36,204 nucleotides of DNA from Zygnema cylindricum (taxonomy: Eukaryota; Streptophyta; Zygnematophyceae; Zygnematales; Zygnemataceae), in NCBI GenBank assembly GCA_037447655.1, contig JBBHKE010001575.1:137507-173710 (forward strand), given 5' to 3'. This document shows, piece by piece, positions 1-12,017 of the stretch (positions within the stretch are counted from its first letter, which is position 1; each line of letters begins with the position of its first letter). The notes beneath the pieces are model-generated. The model was not told the DNA's origin. It made no database searches and was given only the letters and a program-made list of their open reading frames with translations. The position numbers were made by a program, and so were the translations under genes.

Positions 1-234
1 CTCCCCCTCTCCCCCTCTCCCTCCCTCCTTCAGTTTCAGAGCAGGTGATCTTTAGGCAGCCACAGTGAAACGCAGACTTTAGTGAATCCTGCTCTCTGTT
101 TTCTCGTTTTCTTCTTCGCTCCTTTCTCTCTCCTTTTTTCCTCTCACTTATAACATTTGGTTACAGTACCCCTTCTCACTGCAGTTGGGCGGTGCAGTTT
201 TAACTCTTACTGATTCATGTGAACAAAAATATAG
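1..234. other. Intron or upstream sequence of the AMBRA1-like gene
   Basis: Begins with a CT-rich tract (1-30), followed by T-rich, intron-like sequence. I see no homologue-like peptide before 235. Because the protein's first WD40 repeats are missing, this is most likely the tail of an intron whose donor lies outside the window. Confidence 0.45.
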
Positions 235-3200
235 GAAATTCTCCTCTGTTGACTCTTGCAAACGGCTGGCTGACAGATCGTCCAATAGCCTCTCTCGCTT
301 TTCATGCCGATGGGGACCTACTGGCTGTAGCGTCGGGACACAAGGTGGGTCTCCTTCTAGTCGATTCTTGTTCCGAAGGTTTTCTTTATTCAAGTTCTGT
401 TGTCTGTGATTTTTTTTTCATTCTTAGTTGCCGTCTATTTCAAGTACACCCAGCTTTGTGATCTCGTTAGATTCAATTCACGTATGTCTTATGCTGTAGC
501 TAGTCTTCTCTACAATGTTTTTGAGCTTTAGAGTTTATTTTGTGGTTTTTTAGGCGAAAAGAGGTAACTGTTTAATACAGGACATGATTTTACGTCAAAC
601 ACATGATTTTGCAAGGACTGGTATAATCATGCAATAAACTTGGCAATCACGTCCATGTTGATTACAGTGAGCTTTCTAGTAAGACTGGTACTTTTTATCG
701 CCATTCGGTGAACAGGTGGTTACCGTTTGGTGTCATTTTTTCCTGCATTCCTATGCAGCATTGGTCTCTCTATCTGCGTCAATCAAACTTTTTTCGACTT
801 AAAAAAATGGATTTTTGTGTGTATACCAATGAAAGCGAAGTTTGTTTACTTTCAATTGTGATATTTTGAAATAAAAACTAACATCATTAATGTGTAATGT
901 AAGTATAAAAGCAGACGTTTGTGTTGGCATTAATAGCAATCAGCAATTTTGTTGTTTCACTCTCACTCTAATACGGAAATTTGACTTGCTGGCTTTTGTG
1001 TTTTTTATCAGTTGTACATATGGCAATATACACAAAAGGGGGAAGCTTCTCAACCAACCATAGTTTTGCGAACTCGTCGGTCTTTACGAGCCGTTCATTT
1101 TCATCCACATGGAGCCCCATTACTTCTAACAGCAGAGGCAAGAAGCGATTATGTCCCTTTCTTTTTCTACTTCAATTACAAAACCCCAATCTTGTTGTCT
1201 TTCTAACCAAGTGATAAGAATCCATCCATTTTTTCACACTATCTTTTTATTCATTTAGTAGTTTTTGCAGATCTGATTATGCAGCAAGTTTTTGTGGAAT
1301 GGAGCATAAACATGTCTCTTATGAACCATATTGACCAATGTTGATATTAACTTTCGGGCTTGTAATTAAAATTTAATTTTCAGTTTCGGAAGCTCGTAAG
1401 AGATGCATGGCAAACATGATGATTTTAATTTACAGCGTTTGAATTATGTGGGTTAGATACTGGAATGAGCAAACGCAGAAACGCAAAAGTTGATAATGGT
1501 GTGAATGAACCTAACCAATAGCTCAGATCCTTACCTTAAACAGTTTCAAAGATCAGAATTTATTGCTCTCACAGCTTGGCGTAAACCTTTATTGGGTGAC
1601 ATTTTGGTCGTTTCAATGGCAAGTAACTGGACTTTTACTGAAAATTTACAATCTCCTTGTTTTTAACATTAGTTACGTCTGTATTTCAACACTTGATACC
1701 ACCCAAGTCTTTGATCTCTTTTTCAGATAATGTTGTACAGATAACCTTTTCAATTATTTTTTTTGCCAGATTTTCTTGCAGACTTGACTCTTTGCGAGGA
1801 GGACCATGTTTTTGGACATTGTTCTATCCAATATCACCGCCACACTCTGCTTTCCTTTGCATTTTCCTACAACTTTCTGTTTCTAACTTTAAGAAAGCCA
1901 CTCACTTCTCATTACTGTCCTTTACCAGCACACTTGCAAACTTGGTTGCTCTACTGACCAAAATGCATCAGAACCTCGTGAACTTTTGAATTTGGGGTTT
2001 CGAAACTCTCTTACCCTTCCTCTCTCCCCTCTCTCTTTGTCATCCCTGCCCTTTCTTTTTCTGTGAAAAAATCTTCCAGGTTAATGGGCTCGACTCCCAA
2101 GATAACCCACCCACAGTCGCAATGTCTCGAGGATATCCTGTAAATCCTCCTCCCACCATTCATTTTACACAGGCAGCTGCTGCAGCAGCAGCTACAGCAA
2201 GTGGAGGAGGAGGAGGACGAGGAGGATTAGGACTTACAAACAATAATGTTACCCCTCCTCCCTCCGTCTTTCCTTTGGCCAGTTGGTTGTGGCCTGGATT
2301 GACGAGTGGAGTTGTGAATGCTGCTGCTTCTGGAAACATGGAAGGAGAAGGAGGGGAATCAGGACACTTATTGGGTTCAGGTGGGAGTGTACATGGAGAA
2401 TCCCAGGTGAATGGTGAGTTACAAAACGAGGCGAGAGGGAACCCCTTTGAGAGTATAGGGAGGAGGATTAATATATTGGAGGGTGGTTTCTCTAGAGTAC
2501 AGCAGGTAGAGGAACATCATCAAAATCAGTCAGAGACAGAACAAATGGACAGAGGAGGAGGAGGAGGAGGAGGAGAAGAAGATTTGAATGATGGGTCTGT
2601 ACCTGTTCCTATGGATATGTCTCCAAGAGAGTCAGGTTTTCATGAGAATCGTATGGACGATCGACATATTTCACAGTTGAATATGGAGAGAGATTCTTCT
2701 GGAGCGCCAGAAATGTCCCAAAATATGGGGAGAAATCTCTCTCATGGGGCTGCAGAAGGCAGTAGTACAGTGGACGGAAGAAGTGGATTAAATCCAGATT
2801 TGAGAGGGTCCTCTCACGCCTTGCCTCGTTCTCATTTTCCTTCTCTGTCTGGAACAGGATTGGTCAATGGTCACGATAGTACTTCCCTTCATGAATATGG
2901 AACTGTTCCGATACAGAACAATGCGGAATTGGGAGAGGAACACACCATCACTGCTGCTGAGATGTTAGCAGAAATTTCAAGAGAAGGAGACGGAGAAGGA
3001 GATGGTATGCCTGTCAACGTAGGTACAATAGAGTTAGAGGCTTTAGCTGATCAACCGGGCAGACAAAGTCCAACAGTAGTTGGTGGTTTCTGGGACGGGG
3101 GGGGACCAATAATGCCTCCGATTCCTGATGGAAATCAGACAGCTAATATTGCAGCATCTCAAGGATTATTACATGTTCCGATCCCAAGAATACCGATTAT

Positions 3201-6200
3201 GCCTGGAACTCTTAGACAGATGGAGAATGTGGAAGGGAGAACAAATACTGGTTCTGGAGTATGGCCTGCGGGAGGATCTTCAAGTGGACTACCGTCACTT
3301 TTTGATATGGCCTGGGAGCCCCCTCGGCCGACTAATGAAACTGGAGGACAAGAAAGGACAGGAGTTCCTGGGCAAGAAGCAACTCCTTCCGTAGGAATGG
3401 ATGTGGGAGTTGTTGAGCATTTGCAGCAAATGTTACCCATGAGAGAGTACTCTGGTTGGGAACTTCCCTTTTTACAGGGGTGGGTTCAAGGTCACGCACA
3501 GGCTGGAGTTCAGACACGCTCTCAAAACCTACAAAGACCACCTCCCCTCTCTCAACCCACGGGTATTACTGGGGGTCTTGATTCTCCAATGGGACGAATG
3601 CCGTTCCATGAGACACACGAAGACACCTCGAGGCTAACAGCTGAAGGACAGCAAAACAGTCAAACCTTGGAGACCTCTGCTAGATCCTCGCAGAGAGCTT
3701 TGCAAAGAGATGTAGAAAATGGGAGACTCTTGGTGGAAAATAATGCAGAAAATTATGCAGAAAATGGTACAGAAAACAGTCACCAACGGACAGGAAGCTT
3801 CTCTGCAGCTTCTGCTGCTGTAGCAGCTGCAAGAACTGCTGCTCGACCTGGTACTGGAATGGTTGGAGCCACAGGCTCTGGTATAGGGGCTCAAATAGGA
3901 GCTGCTTTAGGAGCTGCTATAGGAGGTCAAGCAGGAGCTTTTTTACAGGCTGGACTTACGGGACAAATAGGGGCAGGAACTGGGAATGGTGCAAGGGTTC
4001 AAGTGAGAGAAACAGGACTTCAAACAGGACTTCCGGCTGTTCCTGCAATAGATTATCATAATGTTGGTGTCCCGGAACCTTCTGCAACTCAAGCAGCGAT
4101 AGCGGCTCAAGTTGCAGCAGAACTTCCCTGCACGGTAAAGCTCAGAATATGGCCTCACGAACTGACGCGACCAAATGCGACGCTCGATCCGAGTACTTGT
4201 AAACTAGTTATCCCGCATGCGGTCCTTTGCAGGTACGCTTGTGTGGTTCTGGTTTCTTAACTTTTCCCTTGGTTTCAGGACCGTTGTCGAGTTAGAGTGT
4301 CGTTTTAATGGTTTTGTATTGCGTTTGTTTTTGATTGGTATTGCTTTTCTTTTTGAAAATAGATATCTCGTCTTGTTAATCCTGTCTTTACAGGAATTTT
4401 TTAGGCTTGCATGTATAAATTCTATTTTTTCTATTTCCCAGCTGATAATTTTGTCCTCTCTCCCGCCCTCTCTCTCCCCCTCCCCCCCTCCCTCCCTTCC
4501 TCTCCCTCCCTCCCTCCCAACCTCTAAATCAGAGAAAAGCAAACAGTTTTCTTCCCACACCGGGTCTATTTTTCCCTTGTCCATGTTTTCTAAAACCTAG
4601 TTTTTTGCTCCCTTTTTTTATGTTTTAACAGTGAAATGGGAGCCCACTTCTCTCCCTGCGGCCGATATCTAGCTGCTTGTGTGGCTTGTTTACCTCTTTC
4701 TTTAGAAAACGATGGTTTTGTTTCCACTAGTCAAGGGGGTTTTGCTCCCTCCGGGGTTCAGAACCAGGGGAATTCTTCTTCACCCAAGCAGCATCCGGCT
4801 GGAGGGCAGCAGGTGATCTACGAATTGCGAGTTTATTCGTTGGAGGAATGCACGTGAGTAAATACGGGCTTTTGAAGGGTTTTTCTTTTTCTTTTTCCGA
4901 GTTGTTTACGGTTTTTGGAGGGAATGAGGACCTTTTCAGGCGGGAAAGTGAGTTTTCTTGCGCAATTTTTTGGTGTAATCTGGAGGTTTTTTGGTCCTTA
5001 TTTATTTTGAAGCTAGTTTGTTTGCTTAAATTGTGATTTTCGGTAGTTTCTCTGTGGTTTTTTTGCTGTGGTTTGGCTCTTTTCTGGCTGTTTTTGTAGT
5101 TTTTTTCTTTTGAAGAATGCATGTGAGGCATACGAGTTATTTTTTGCGAAAATATGTAACATATACTTCTTTGGTATTTTTGAGCACTGGTTCTGGTGGT
5201 TTTTCTGGAGGAATATGTTTGGTTGAAGGTAGAGCTGATTTTGGTTTTTTGTCGGTAGAAATTTTCTAGTCCTTTTTGTTTTTCTTTTTTGTTTCCTTCT
5301 TTTTGGAAAATCGCTTGTGAATTTTATTTTATTTTTACATTTTTTGGTGCATTTGGTACCATTTTGTTACTTCCGAACACCATTTCTTTCCTTTTTTTTG
5401 TGTTTCAAACAACGTACTTTATTAAAAAGAGGTTTTCCGGAAGTCCTTATGGTTTCCCCTTTTCTATTTATTGTTTCTTTTTTTGTTCATTCTTCTGTTG
5501 AATTTAGGTCATAGAACAGTGTCAAAAAGTCAATAAACTAAGATTTTCTGCTGTTTTTCTTTGGTACAGACCCATTTTTCTCCATTCTATTTGTCTCACT
5601 TTGTTAACTTTGTTGAACGTCAGAAGCTATTGTGTATGTTAAATGGGCTTATCAATTTTTGAAGGATTATCATTTTTTCTTGTTGTTTTTGGGCAGATTT
5701 GGACAGGTATTGGCATCTCGGGCAGTAAGGGCAGCCCATTGCCTCACATCAATACAGGTATATATTTCTCTCTCCCTCCTTTTCCCTCTCCCTCTCCTCC
5801 CCTTTTTGCCTGTGTTGCTTTTTTTTCTTGCTTGCTTTTCTGCTCCCTTTCCTCCTCAGTTTTCCAGCCCCGGAAATTTATTTCATTGGAAATGGTTGAA
5901 GTCTCTCTCCCTCTCAAGTTAGAGGACCTTTTGTTGTTTGTTCATATGCGTGTTTTGCGGTTATATGATTTTCCCATCTAAAATCTAGCAAAATTTTTCA
6001 TGTTATTCACATGCATTTTTGTGTTTCACTTTTTTTTTTGTCGCAGTTTTCTCCGAGTTCTGCCCATATACTTTTAGCGTATGGAAGACGACATGGTTCT
6101 CTTTTACGGAGTTTAGTCGCAGATGGAACCACAATTCTACCCATCTACACAATACTCGAGGTAAGATATTTTTTTTTTCTCATTTTTGATTCCCCGAGTT

Positions 6201-6466
6201 TTTTCAATTTCTTTGGGATTTAAGGGTCCCTCCCCCTGTTTTTTTCTCTTTTCAAACATACCAAGTACTTATTTAAGCGCTATGGCCAATAATTCATGTT
6301 TGTAAAAATATGTCGAAGTCCTTAGAAGATGCTTTTTTGTGAAATTTACCATTACAAGAAAATGAATTAAATACTCAACAAATTCCGTCTGTGTTTGCAG
6401 GCCTTCTGTGTTGTTATTTACTTTCTTTCCTTCCTTTCTGTTTTCTTTTTTTTTCTTGCTTGCTTG

Positions 6467-6497
<31 letters not shown>

Positions 6498-9342
6498 TTC
6501 TTCTTATTATTTTTCGTTTTGAGTGAAAGTTCAAGGAAATTAAATGACTGCGAGATGTAATCTCAATGAAAACTTGAAAGAAAATGGAGCAACTGAATTG
6601 AAATGATTGAAAATTTGAAATCCTTGGATGAAATTATAATGATTTGAATGACATTTGACTGACATTGAATAAATTTTGTTAATTTGGTTCCATTCCATTC
6701 TTTATTTCAGGTTTATCGATTCCTTATCCTTGTTTCCTTCCCCCCTTGAGGTGATCCTTTTCCTTCTTCTTTTCAGTTGATTTTTCCCGGAACTCTCCCT
6801 ATCCTAAATCTTACAGTCGAGCTATCCTCCTTTCATTTTCTCCATTACATCTATTTAATTTTGAAGGTATCTTTTTTTTTGATCTGTGTCCCTTAGAATT
6901 CTTTTTTCCTTTCCCCAAACTCTTTGCCTCGGCCTTTCCCTCTTCTTCCCTCTCCCTTACCCTCTCCCTCTCCCTTTTCTCCTCTCCCTCTTTCTCCCTC
7001 CCCCTTCCCAGCTGCATTGTCCCCTCTTTTACCTCAAAAATCTTTATGAACCTTCGACTGTTCCATAGTAATTTCATTCAAAGGTTTTAGGAACCCTTTC
7101 ATATCCCTTTCAATAAAATTCATGTTTCTCTTACATATCTTTATAACCTTAAAAAAACCTTAGAAAGAAACCCTGAAAGACCTAAAGACGACCCTGAAAT
7201 ATCCATCAAACCTAAGAAAACTCCGGAAGTATTTCCCAAAACTTTACAAAACCCCTGGAAAGCACTTTAAAAGAGGAAAATGTTCACATGTTTTTGATGA
7301 GGGATGTCTTTCCTGTGTTAAATCTTTATGACGTGGCTTTCTTACCCTTTTTTAGACTATACTTTTTACTTTTTTTATATGAGGTTTTTAATTTTCAGTT
7401 GTCAATTTGTAGTTTTCGTGTTTCTGTCGTCTGATTTTATATTTTGCGTCGTAAAAGAGACAATCTAAAGAATAGGAAAAGAGTTTTACTTCACATTATC
7501 ATTTTAATATTAGTTTTCTTTTTTTTCTTTTTTACTTTTCGAAGTGTTTTTCAACCTTTTTCACCTTTTACCCATCAGCAGACTAAATTTCCTGTATTTT
7601 TTTTCTTTCTTTCTTTTTTCTTTTTCTTTTGCAGGTAAATGTTGCTTGTTTTCATCCAAAAGTCGGTGGCGGTCTTGTTTATGGCACAAAGGTACTTTTA
7701 AAATACTTTTTTTCCTTTCTAGTTAAAAAAATCATTTTTTTTTTTTTTTGTGTTGCAGCTGAAATTGGTTTGGCTTTTTTAGACTTTTGAAGGTATTCCA
7801 CACCCTGTAGAAACATATGTCAAATGTTTTTTATCTGTTCTTTTCTTTGTTTCTTAAAAGTGAAAAATGTTTGCCGAAGGAAATGACAAATGTTCTTATT
7901 TTTGGATACTTTGTGTGACAAATTTTATTTTGGTAGATCGAATTACTTGGAGAAAGATAAGGTTGTTTAAGGTTCATGTAGTAAGTTTCTGTTTTGCCTT
8001 GGTCCTTTATGCTTTTCTATGTTATTTTTTCTTCTTCTTTTTTTGTAGTTTTTTGAGGCTGGAATGAATTCCGGATTCTTCTTTTTTTTCCTGTGAATTT
8101 CATAAACATTGAAATATGTAAACATGGGAAAGTTTCTATAGTTACCGTTTATATTAACTTTTATTTCTACTCGTTTGTAATTTCTGACTGATATTTTTTA
8201 ATTGTTTTTGGTGGTTTTAGGAGGGGAAATTAAGGATTCTTCGACACGACAGATCTCCGAGATCATCTAATCCTGGGAGAGGATTGGAGGATGAGCTACT
8301 GGAGGTAGGGAGAAGGGAGAGGGAGGGGGCGAAGGAAAGAAAGGAACCAGGAGAGGGAAAAGGAGAAGAAGAGAAAGAGTCATGTACAGGCGAGGAAAAG
8401 GTTGTCAGAGAGAGGGAGAAGGAACGAAAGAGACAATGAGAGGGAGAGAAGAGGGAGAAGGAGAGAAAAAGTGGTGGAGAGGTTGTCTCATGAGGGAAAG
8501 GTTGTCTCATTTTTTCGCTTCCAGACTCATCCAGTGCTAGAGTCGTTTTGTTGCCTGTGAAAGCGTCAGTATAGAATAATAATGAAGCTACCGATTTCGC
8601 ACCTCGTTATCTTTTGATTCATCTTAATATACATACATATATATGATTGTGAGAGAGAGCTAAAATTTACGTCGCACTTTAAAATTTCGCAATTTATGAC
8701 GAATTTCATCTGCTCAAACTACATAGTCAATATGTAAAGTCGATATTCAACATTTCATATGGGTGTGTGTATGAATCAAAATATATCATATTATTTAATA
8801 TGAAAATGATCAACATATCAAGGGGTCATTTCGACTTCCGTGTCAATTTCTGTGGTGTCCTCCCTGTTGAACCCGAAAACAGAGCTGAAAAATGTTCAAT
8901 AATTAATTTTTATTGCTCATAAAAATTGAACTGTTCGTTAAAAGTATTTTGAAGATTTGAACCGAAACATCTGTATCAGTGTAATACTGGCGAATCATCG
9001 GCTATGAGCTTCAAAGGCTCTGGTTTGAGCCTATATGGAGTCTCTTTAGTAATTTTGTATGTTCAAAATTTTGAAGGGTTTTTTAGGGTGTTTTTAGGGT
9101 TGAACTCATCGAACTTCACCACACTTTAAATGTTTTTGATTCGACAGGATAAACACTACATTATTCAAAAAAAGTCACTTACCACAAAAAGGAAAAAAAG
9201 TCATCTCATGTAATTGGTCGACTTATCTTATCTTGTCTTATCTATAGTTTGCATGTCTAACGTACCTGTTTTTTTTTACTTCTTACTTTTTGTGTTTCAG
9301 GCTGAGATGCCCGAAGCTGGGAGATGGGCAGATCTTTTATGA
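235..9342 (+). CDS. AMBRA1: AMBRA1-like WD40 protein (5' partial, 9 exons visible)
   Basis: Exons read from splice sites and phase: 235-344, 1012-1137, 2080-4232, 4632-4853, 5697-5757, 6047-6160, 7635-7691, 8221-8304, 9301-9342 (TGA). From 1012 to the stop they total 953 codons in one open frame. Motifs recalled from plant AMBRA1-like proteins: RPIASLAFHADGDLLAVASG and LRAVHFHPHGAPLLLTAE (exons 1-2), AELPCTVKLRIWPHEL (end of exon 3), EMGAHFSPCGRYLAACVAC (exon 4), AAHCLTSIQFSPSSAHILLA (exons 5-6), VNVACFHPKVGGGLVYGTK (exon 7), EGKLRIL (exon 8). Exon 3 encodes ~700 low-complexity residues between the two WD40 parts. Human AMBRA1, a CUL4-DDB1 substrate receptor acting in autophagy and cyclin D turnover, has the same split-propeller plan; the plant role is inferred. 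The first WD40 repeats lie upstream of the window. The exon 1 acceptor is uncertain (235 or 277). A homologue linker after exon 6, starting VYR and ending near EDE, is missing, but exons 6 and 7 join in phase. Confidence 0.82.
345..1011 (+). other. Intron 1 visible (GT-AG, phase 0)
   Basis: Donor CAAG/GTGGGT after codon AAG at 342-344. Acceptor TTTTTATCAG ends at 1011. The joined protein reads ASGHK-LYIW, as in plant homologues. T-rich and otherwise featureless. Confidence 0.8.
1138..2079 (+). other. GC-AG intron (phase 0)
   Basis: The preceding exon must end LLLTAE (codon GAG at 1135-1137) and the next must start VNGLDS (2080). The donor is AG/GCAAGA, a GC rather than GT start that matches the usual extended GC donor consensus. 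The acceptor is ATCTTCCAG ending at 2079. No GT donor nearby gives the expected join. The inside is AT-rich with no gene. Confidence 0.75.
4233..4631 (+). other. Intron (GT-AG, splits a Ser codon)
   Basis: Donor TTTGCAG/GTACGC and acceptor TTTTAACAG. The codon AG|T restores VLC-S-EMGAHF. A CT-rich tract occupies about 4455-4519. Confidence 0.8.
4854..5696 (+). other. Intron (GT-AG, phase 2)
   Basis: Donor TGCAC/GTGAGT and acceptor TTTTTGGGCAG ending at 5696. Joining AC|A gives SLEEC-T-FGQVLASRA. Very T-rich plant-like intron with no other feature. Confidence 0.8.
5758..6046 (+). other. Intron (GT-AG, phase 0) with CT tract
   Basis: Donor ATACAG/GTATAT and acceptor TTTGTCGCAG. Joins TSIQ to FSPSS. 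A CT-rich tract lies at about 5765-5820. Confidence 0.78.
6161..7634 (+). other. Long intron or introns; expected linker exon not identified
   Basis: Donor CTCGAG/GTAAGA and acceptor CTTTTGCAG ending at 7634; both neighbouring exons are phase 0. Homologues carry a ~19-residue linker starting VYR. After the acceptor-like TATTTCAG ending at 6711 the sequence does read V-Y-R, but then departs and reaches a stop. A CTTT microsatellite lies at about 6460-6500 and a CT-rich tract at about 6940-7010. Confidence 0.6.
7692..8220 (+). other. Intron (GT-AG, phase 0)
   Basis: Donor ACAAAG/GTACTT and acceptor GGTGGTTTTAG ending at 8220. Joins VYGTK to EGKLRIL, the same join as in plant homologues. T-rich, nothing else seen. 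Confidence 0.78.
8305..9300 (+). other. Last intron (GT-AG, phase 0) with GA-rich start
   Basis: Donor CTGGAG/GTAGGG and acceptor TTGTGTTTCAG ending at 9300. The first ~175 bp are purine-rich (GGGAGA-like), the opposite strand sense to most CT tracts in the window. The final exon then encodes AEMPEAGRWADLL and the stop. The acidic C-terminus is plausible, but this last exon is short and is the least certain one. Confidence 0.6.
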
Positions 9343-10200
9343 CCCTTTTTTCGTCTTATTGGGCCTGACAATTCCTTAATGGCGTGCATTCCTTTTTTGG
9401 GAAATAGAAAACGAGAATCCGAAGTATTTCTGAAATGACTTTTTTCACTAGGGGTTCACCCTTCAAGCTTTTATCTGACCCTTTTTCTGACATATTTTTC
9501 TTAACCTTTTTTTCTTTCCCTTTTTTGTATATGTTGAGTAGGAAGATTTTTATTAGCTTTTGATTAATCAATCAATCAATCAAGCAGGAAAAAACGATTA
9601 AACTGTTCTGGTTTAGACAGAAAAAACGTAGAAAAGAAAAAAGGTATTTCAACACCAATTGCTTTTGGTGGGTCATAGGGCAATTTTCCCATTCGACTCT
9701 GTTTTCCATTGGATACGTGAAAGGGAGAGAGAGGGAGAGAGGGAGAGAGAGAGAAGAAGAAAACGGATATAAGGGGGACAAATAGAGAGAGAGTGGAGAG
9801 AAGGGGAGAGTGGGAGAGAGAGGGAGAGCGAGAGAGAGAAGTAACAGGAAGATTTAGAAAGTAGAAAAGGACGCAGAAAAAAAAAGTTGTGATAGATGGG
9901 CAGGAAACTCTGCCCCTGATGTTCTTTAAAGCTCATTTAATTTCGCTAAATTTCATGAATTTAAGATCATTTTTTGGATTGAATTTTTTTTTTTCTGTAA
10001 ATCTGTATTTGTTTTGAAGGATGTACTTAAACAGAGGGTTTAATTTTTGACTCAACTTTCTAATTTATTTAGGGTGTCAAAATAAACCACAGTAATTGCC
10101 AACTGATCTTGTTTGCTGATACCGTGAATCGTCTACTTTTATAAAATAATACCGTGAATCGTCTACTACGTCGGTCTTTGTGGGAGACTTGGGTCTAGTA
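9343..10200 (+). other. 3' flank / possible 3' UTR of the AMBRA1-like gene
   Basis: Non-coding. Contains a short CAAT tandem near 9567, a purine-rich GGGAGA-type tract (about 9718-9840), an AATAAA near 10080 that could serve as a poly(A) signal, and a ~32 bp tandem duplication (ATACCGTGAATCGTCTACT repeated) at about 10119-10170. Confidence 0.45.
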
Positions 10201-11550
10201 TTGAGGGCGTGAGTTGTACCTGGCCGGTTGCTTACTAGGGAGTTTGTCCCTTATTGTCTCCACGTTTGTTTCACATTTTTTAAATGGCGATACTGTTGTT
10301 GTTCCCGCTACCATCATCCATTGTGCTATAAAGGGTGTCTTCCCCTTCCTCTCTTTTTGAGGCAGCTTGTTTCTATTCATCCCCTTGTTTTAACGAATAT
10401 GTCGCTTTTATCCACCCTTGTTGAAAAGGTTGTTACAAGTGTCCACTAATGTATTTCTGGCGAGGTTGTCGTCTCCATTCGATCTGAAAGGACGGTCAAT
10501 TTCTCTTCTCTGTTATCAATAGCAGATACGACAAGGTTAACAAAGGGCTCTCTTATGAATGGACGTTTGCACTTAAAGTCGTCAGATCTTGATTTCTCTG
10601 TACGGATTCGCAGTTTCCGACACAAATTGGATTTAGGTGTGTCCACACAAAATCAACGGTTTTTCCTCCTAAGAAACCTGCGCTATTCAGAAAACTACGA
10701 TAGAAAATTTGATAAATCTTCGGTCCGTACCATTAAATTCGGATAAAAGCAGAAAGCCCCGGTTTGAACGGTCGGCTTAAACCATTTTGGATCGTAGCGG
10801 CGGAGGTATTTTGCAGTTACACGCGTCAAAACGCGACAGCTGTGGGTACAGCACAATGCACATCGTTGGAAGTCATGTTGGGAATGGAACATTTTCGAAT
10901 TGGAAAAAAAATGGAATGATGACCGAAGCAATAATCCGTACAATACGGACATTCGCATAGGACACGGCTTTGAATGGCAGTACGGTATGTTAAGAAGATC
11001 TGGTACAGAATATGCAGTCACGTTCCAAACGTATCGTACGAAAAACTGCATCACTTCCAAACGCTTTTGATGATGTTTGATGCCGTCAAATGGCTGATCA
11101 GTGATCACATCCAAACAAAATACCGTATAAGATTTTTACTCTATTCATTACAGTAAGTATTATACTGAGTTGAAAATAGGGTCACGTCATATAGTGTTTC
11201 CACTTGCTTTCGCACTTTTTAACCATTGTCCGTACTATACCATCTTGTACATGAAATTCAGAAATTGCTTTATTGCTCACCTGGCTGGTTCTCTGCCCTA
11301 ACAATATCCTTCTGTATTGGTCGACGAGAAAAAGTGCTCTTTCTTTTGCTGAACTGCCACGTGTCACAGTCTGTCCATGCAATTTGACTTTGCATTTGAA
11401 AATTAGGGTCGAGGACTCGTTTTTAGGGTTTAAGGTTTTCAGAAAAGAACAACCGAGCTGCTTTAAATTCCCTCACTAAATGGGAGGAATTTGTTACTGT
11501 ATTTTTCACTTCACAGCTTAAACAAAATAGGTCTCGCACCCAATCGATAT
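10201..11550. other. Intergenic sequence, no gene recognised
   Basis: Open frames up to ~139 codons exist on the minus strand (10695-11114) but show no recognisable domain. The DNA has many CCGTAC/GTACGG palindromic words, such as CCGTACAATACGG near 10935, which also occur in the small transposons further right. It could be an old element, but I could not pair terminal repeats. Confidence 0.4.
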
Positions 11551-11554
11551 CCGT

Positions 11555-11618
11555 CTGTTCCTCTCCCTTTCCCTCTCCCTCTCCCTCTCCCTCTCCCTCT
11601 CCCTCTCCCTCTCCCTTG
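11555..11618. repeat. CTCTCC hexanucleotide microsatellite
   Basis: Almost pure (CCCTCT)n for ~60 bp, the cleanest of many CT-rich tracts in the window. The purine strand reads as an artificial Arg-Glu repeat. Confidence 0.9.
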
Positions 11619-12017
11619 CCCCAGCCCTTCTGCTCGCCCTCGCGTCCTCTAGTAGGAGGGAGACAGAGAAAGTCAGATCGTTCATTGGAAGAAAGAAGAA
11701 GGAAGCTTTGAGAGAGTCAAGGTGAGGGAGAATTACTGTGCCTGTACTTTTTTTATATGACCAAGCCAACATGACGATTTTGACTCTGTTTAGGTATATT
11801 TATCATTGTTTTTTTTGTAATATTACAGTATAGCTTTCAGTTGACATGGCAAGGGCTATTTAAACTGGTAAGGCTCATCAAATCATGCCTCAAGAATTTT
11901 CTCTCTTAACCGATTTTGACCGATATCGTGCAAACGGAGGAGGAGAGATGAAAGAGGTCATTAGTTTGTCTTTAGTGAGCAGGATTTTTTCGCAGCAGCC
12001 ACACACTAAAAATGTGT
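11619..12017. other. Spacer without recognised gene
   Basis: Ordinary AT-rich DNA between the microsatellite and the inverted repeat. A short open frame beginning MPQEFSLLTDFDRY (11885) runs into the left arm of the inverted repeat; no family is recognised. Confidence 0.35.

Noticed and set aside
3128-4158. Several overlapping frames on both strands inside the long AMBRA1-like exon
   Set aside because: Shadows of a 717-codon coding exon joined in phase to both neighbours.
10636-10660. Possible transposon end GGTGTGTCCACAC after TTA
   Set aside because: Resembles a Harbinger-type terminus, but no matching inverted end was found downstream.
10695-11114. 139-codon minus-strand frame
   Set aside because: No recognisable motif and no supporting context; kept only as unassigned intergenic DNA.
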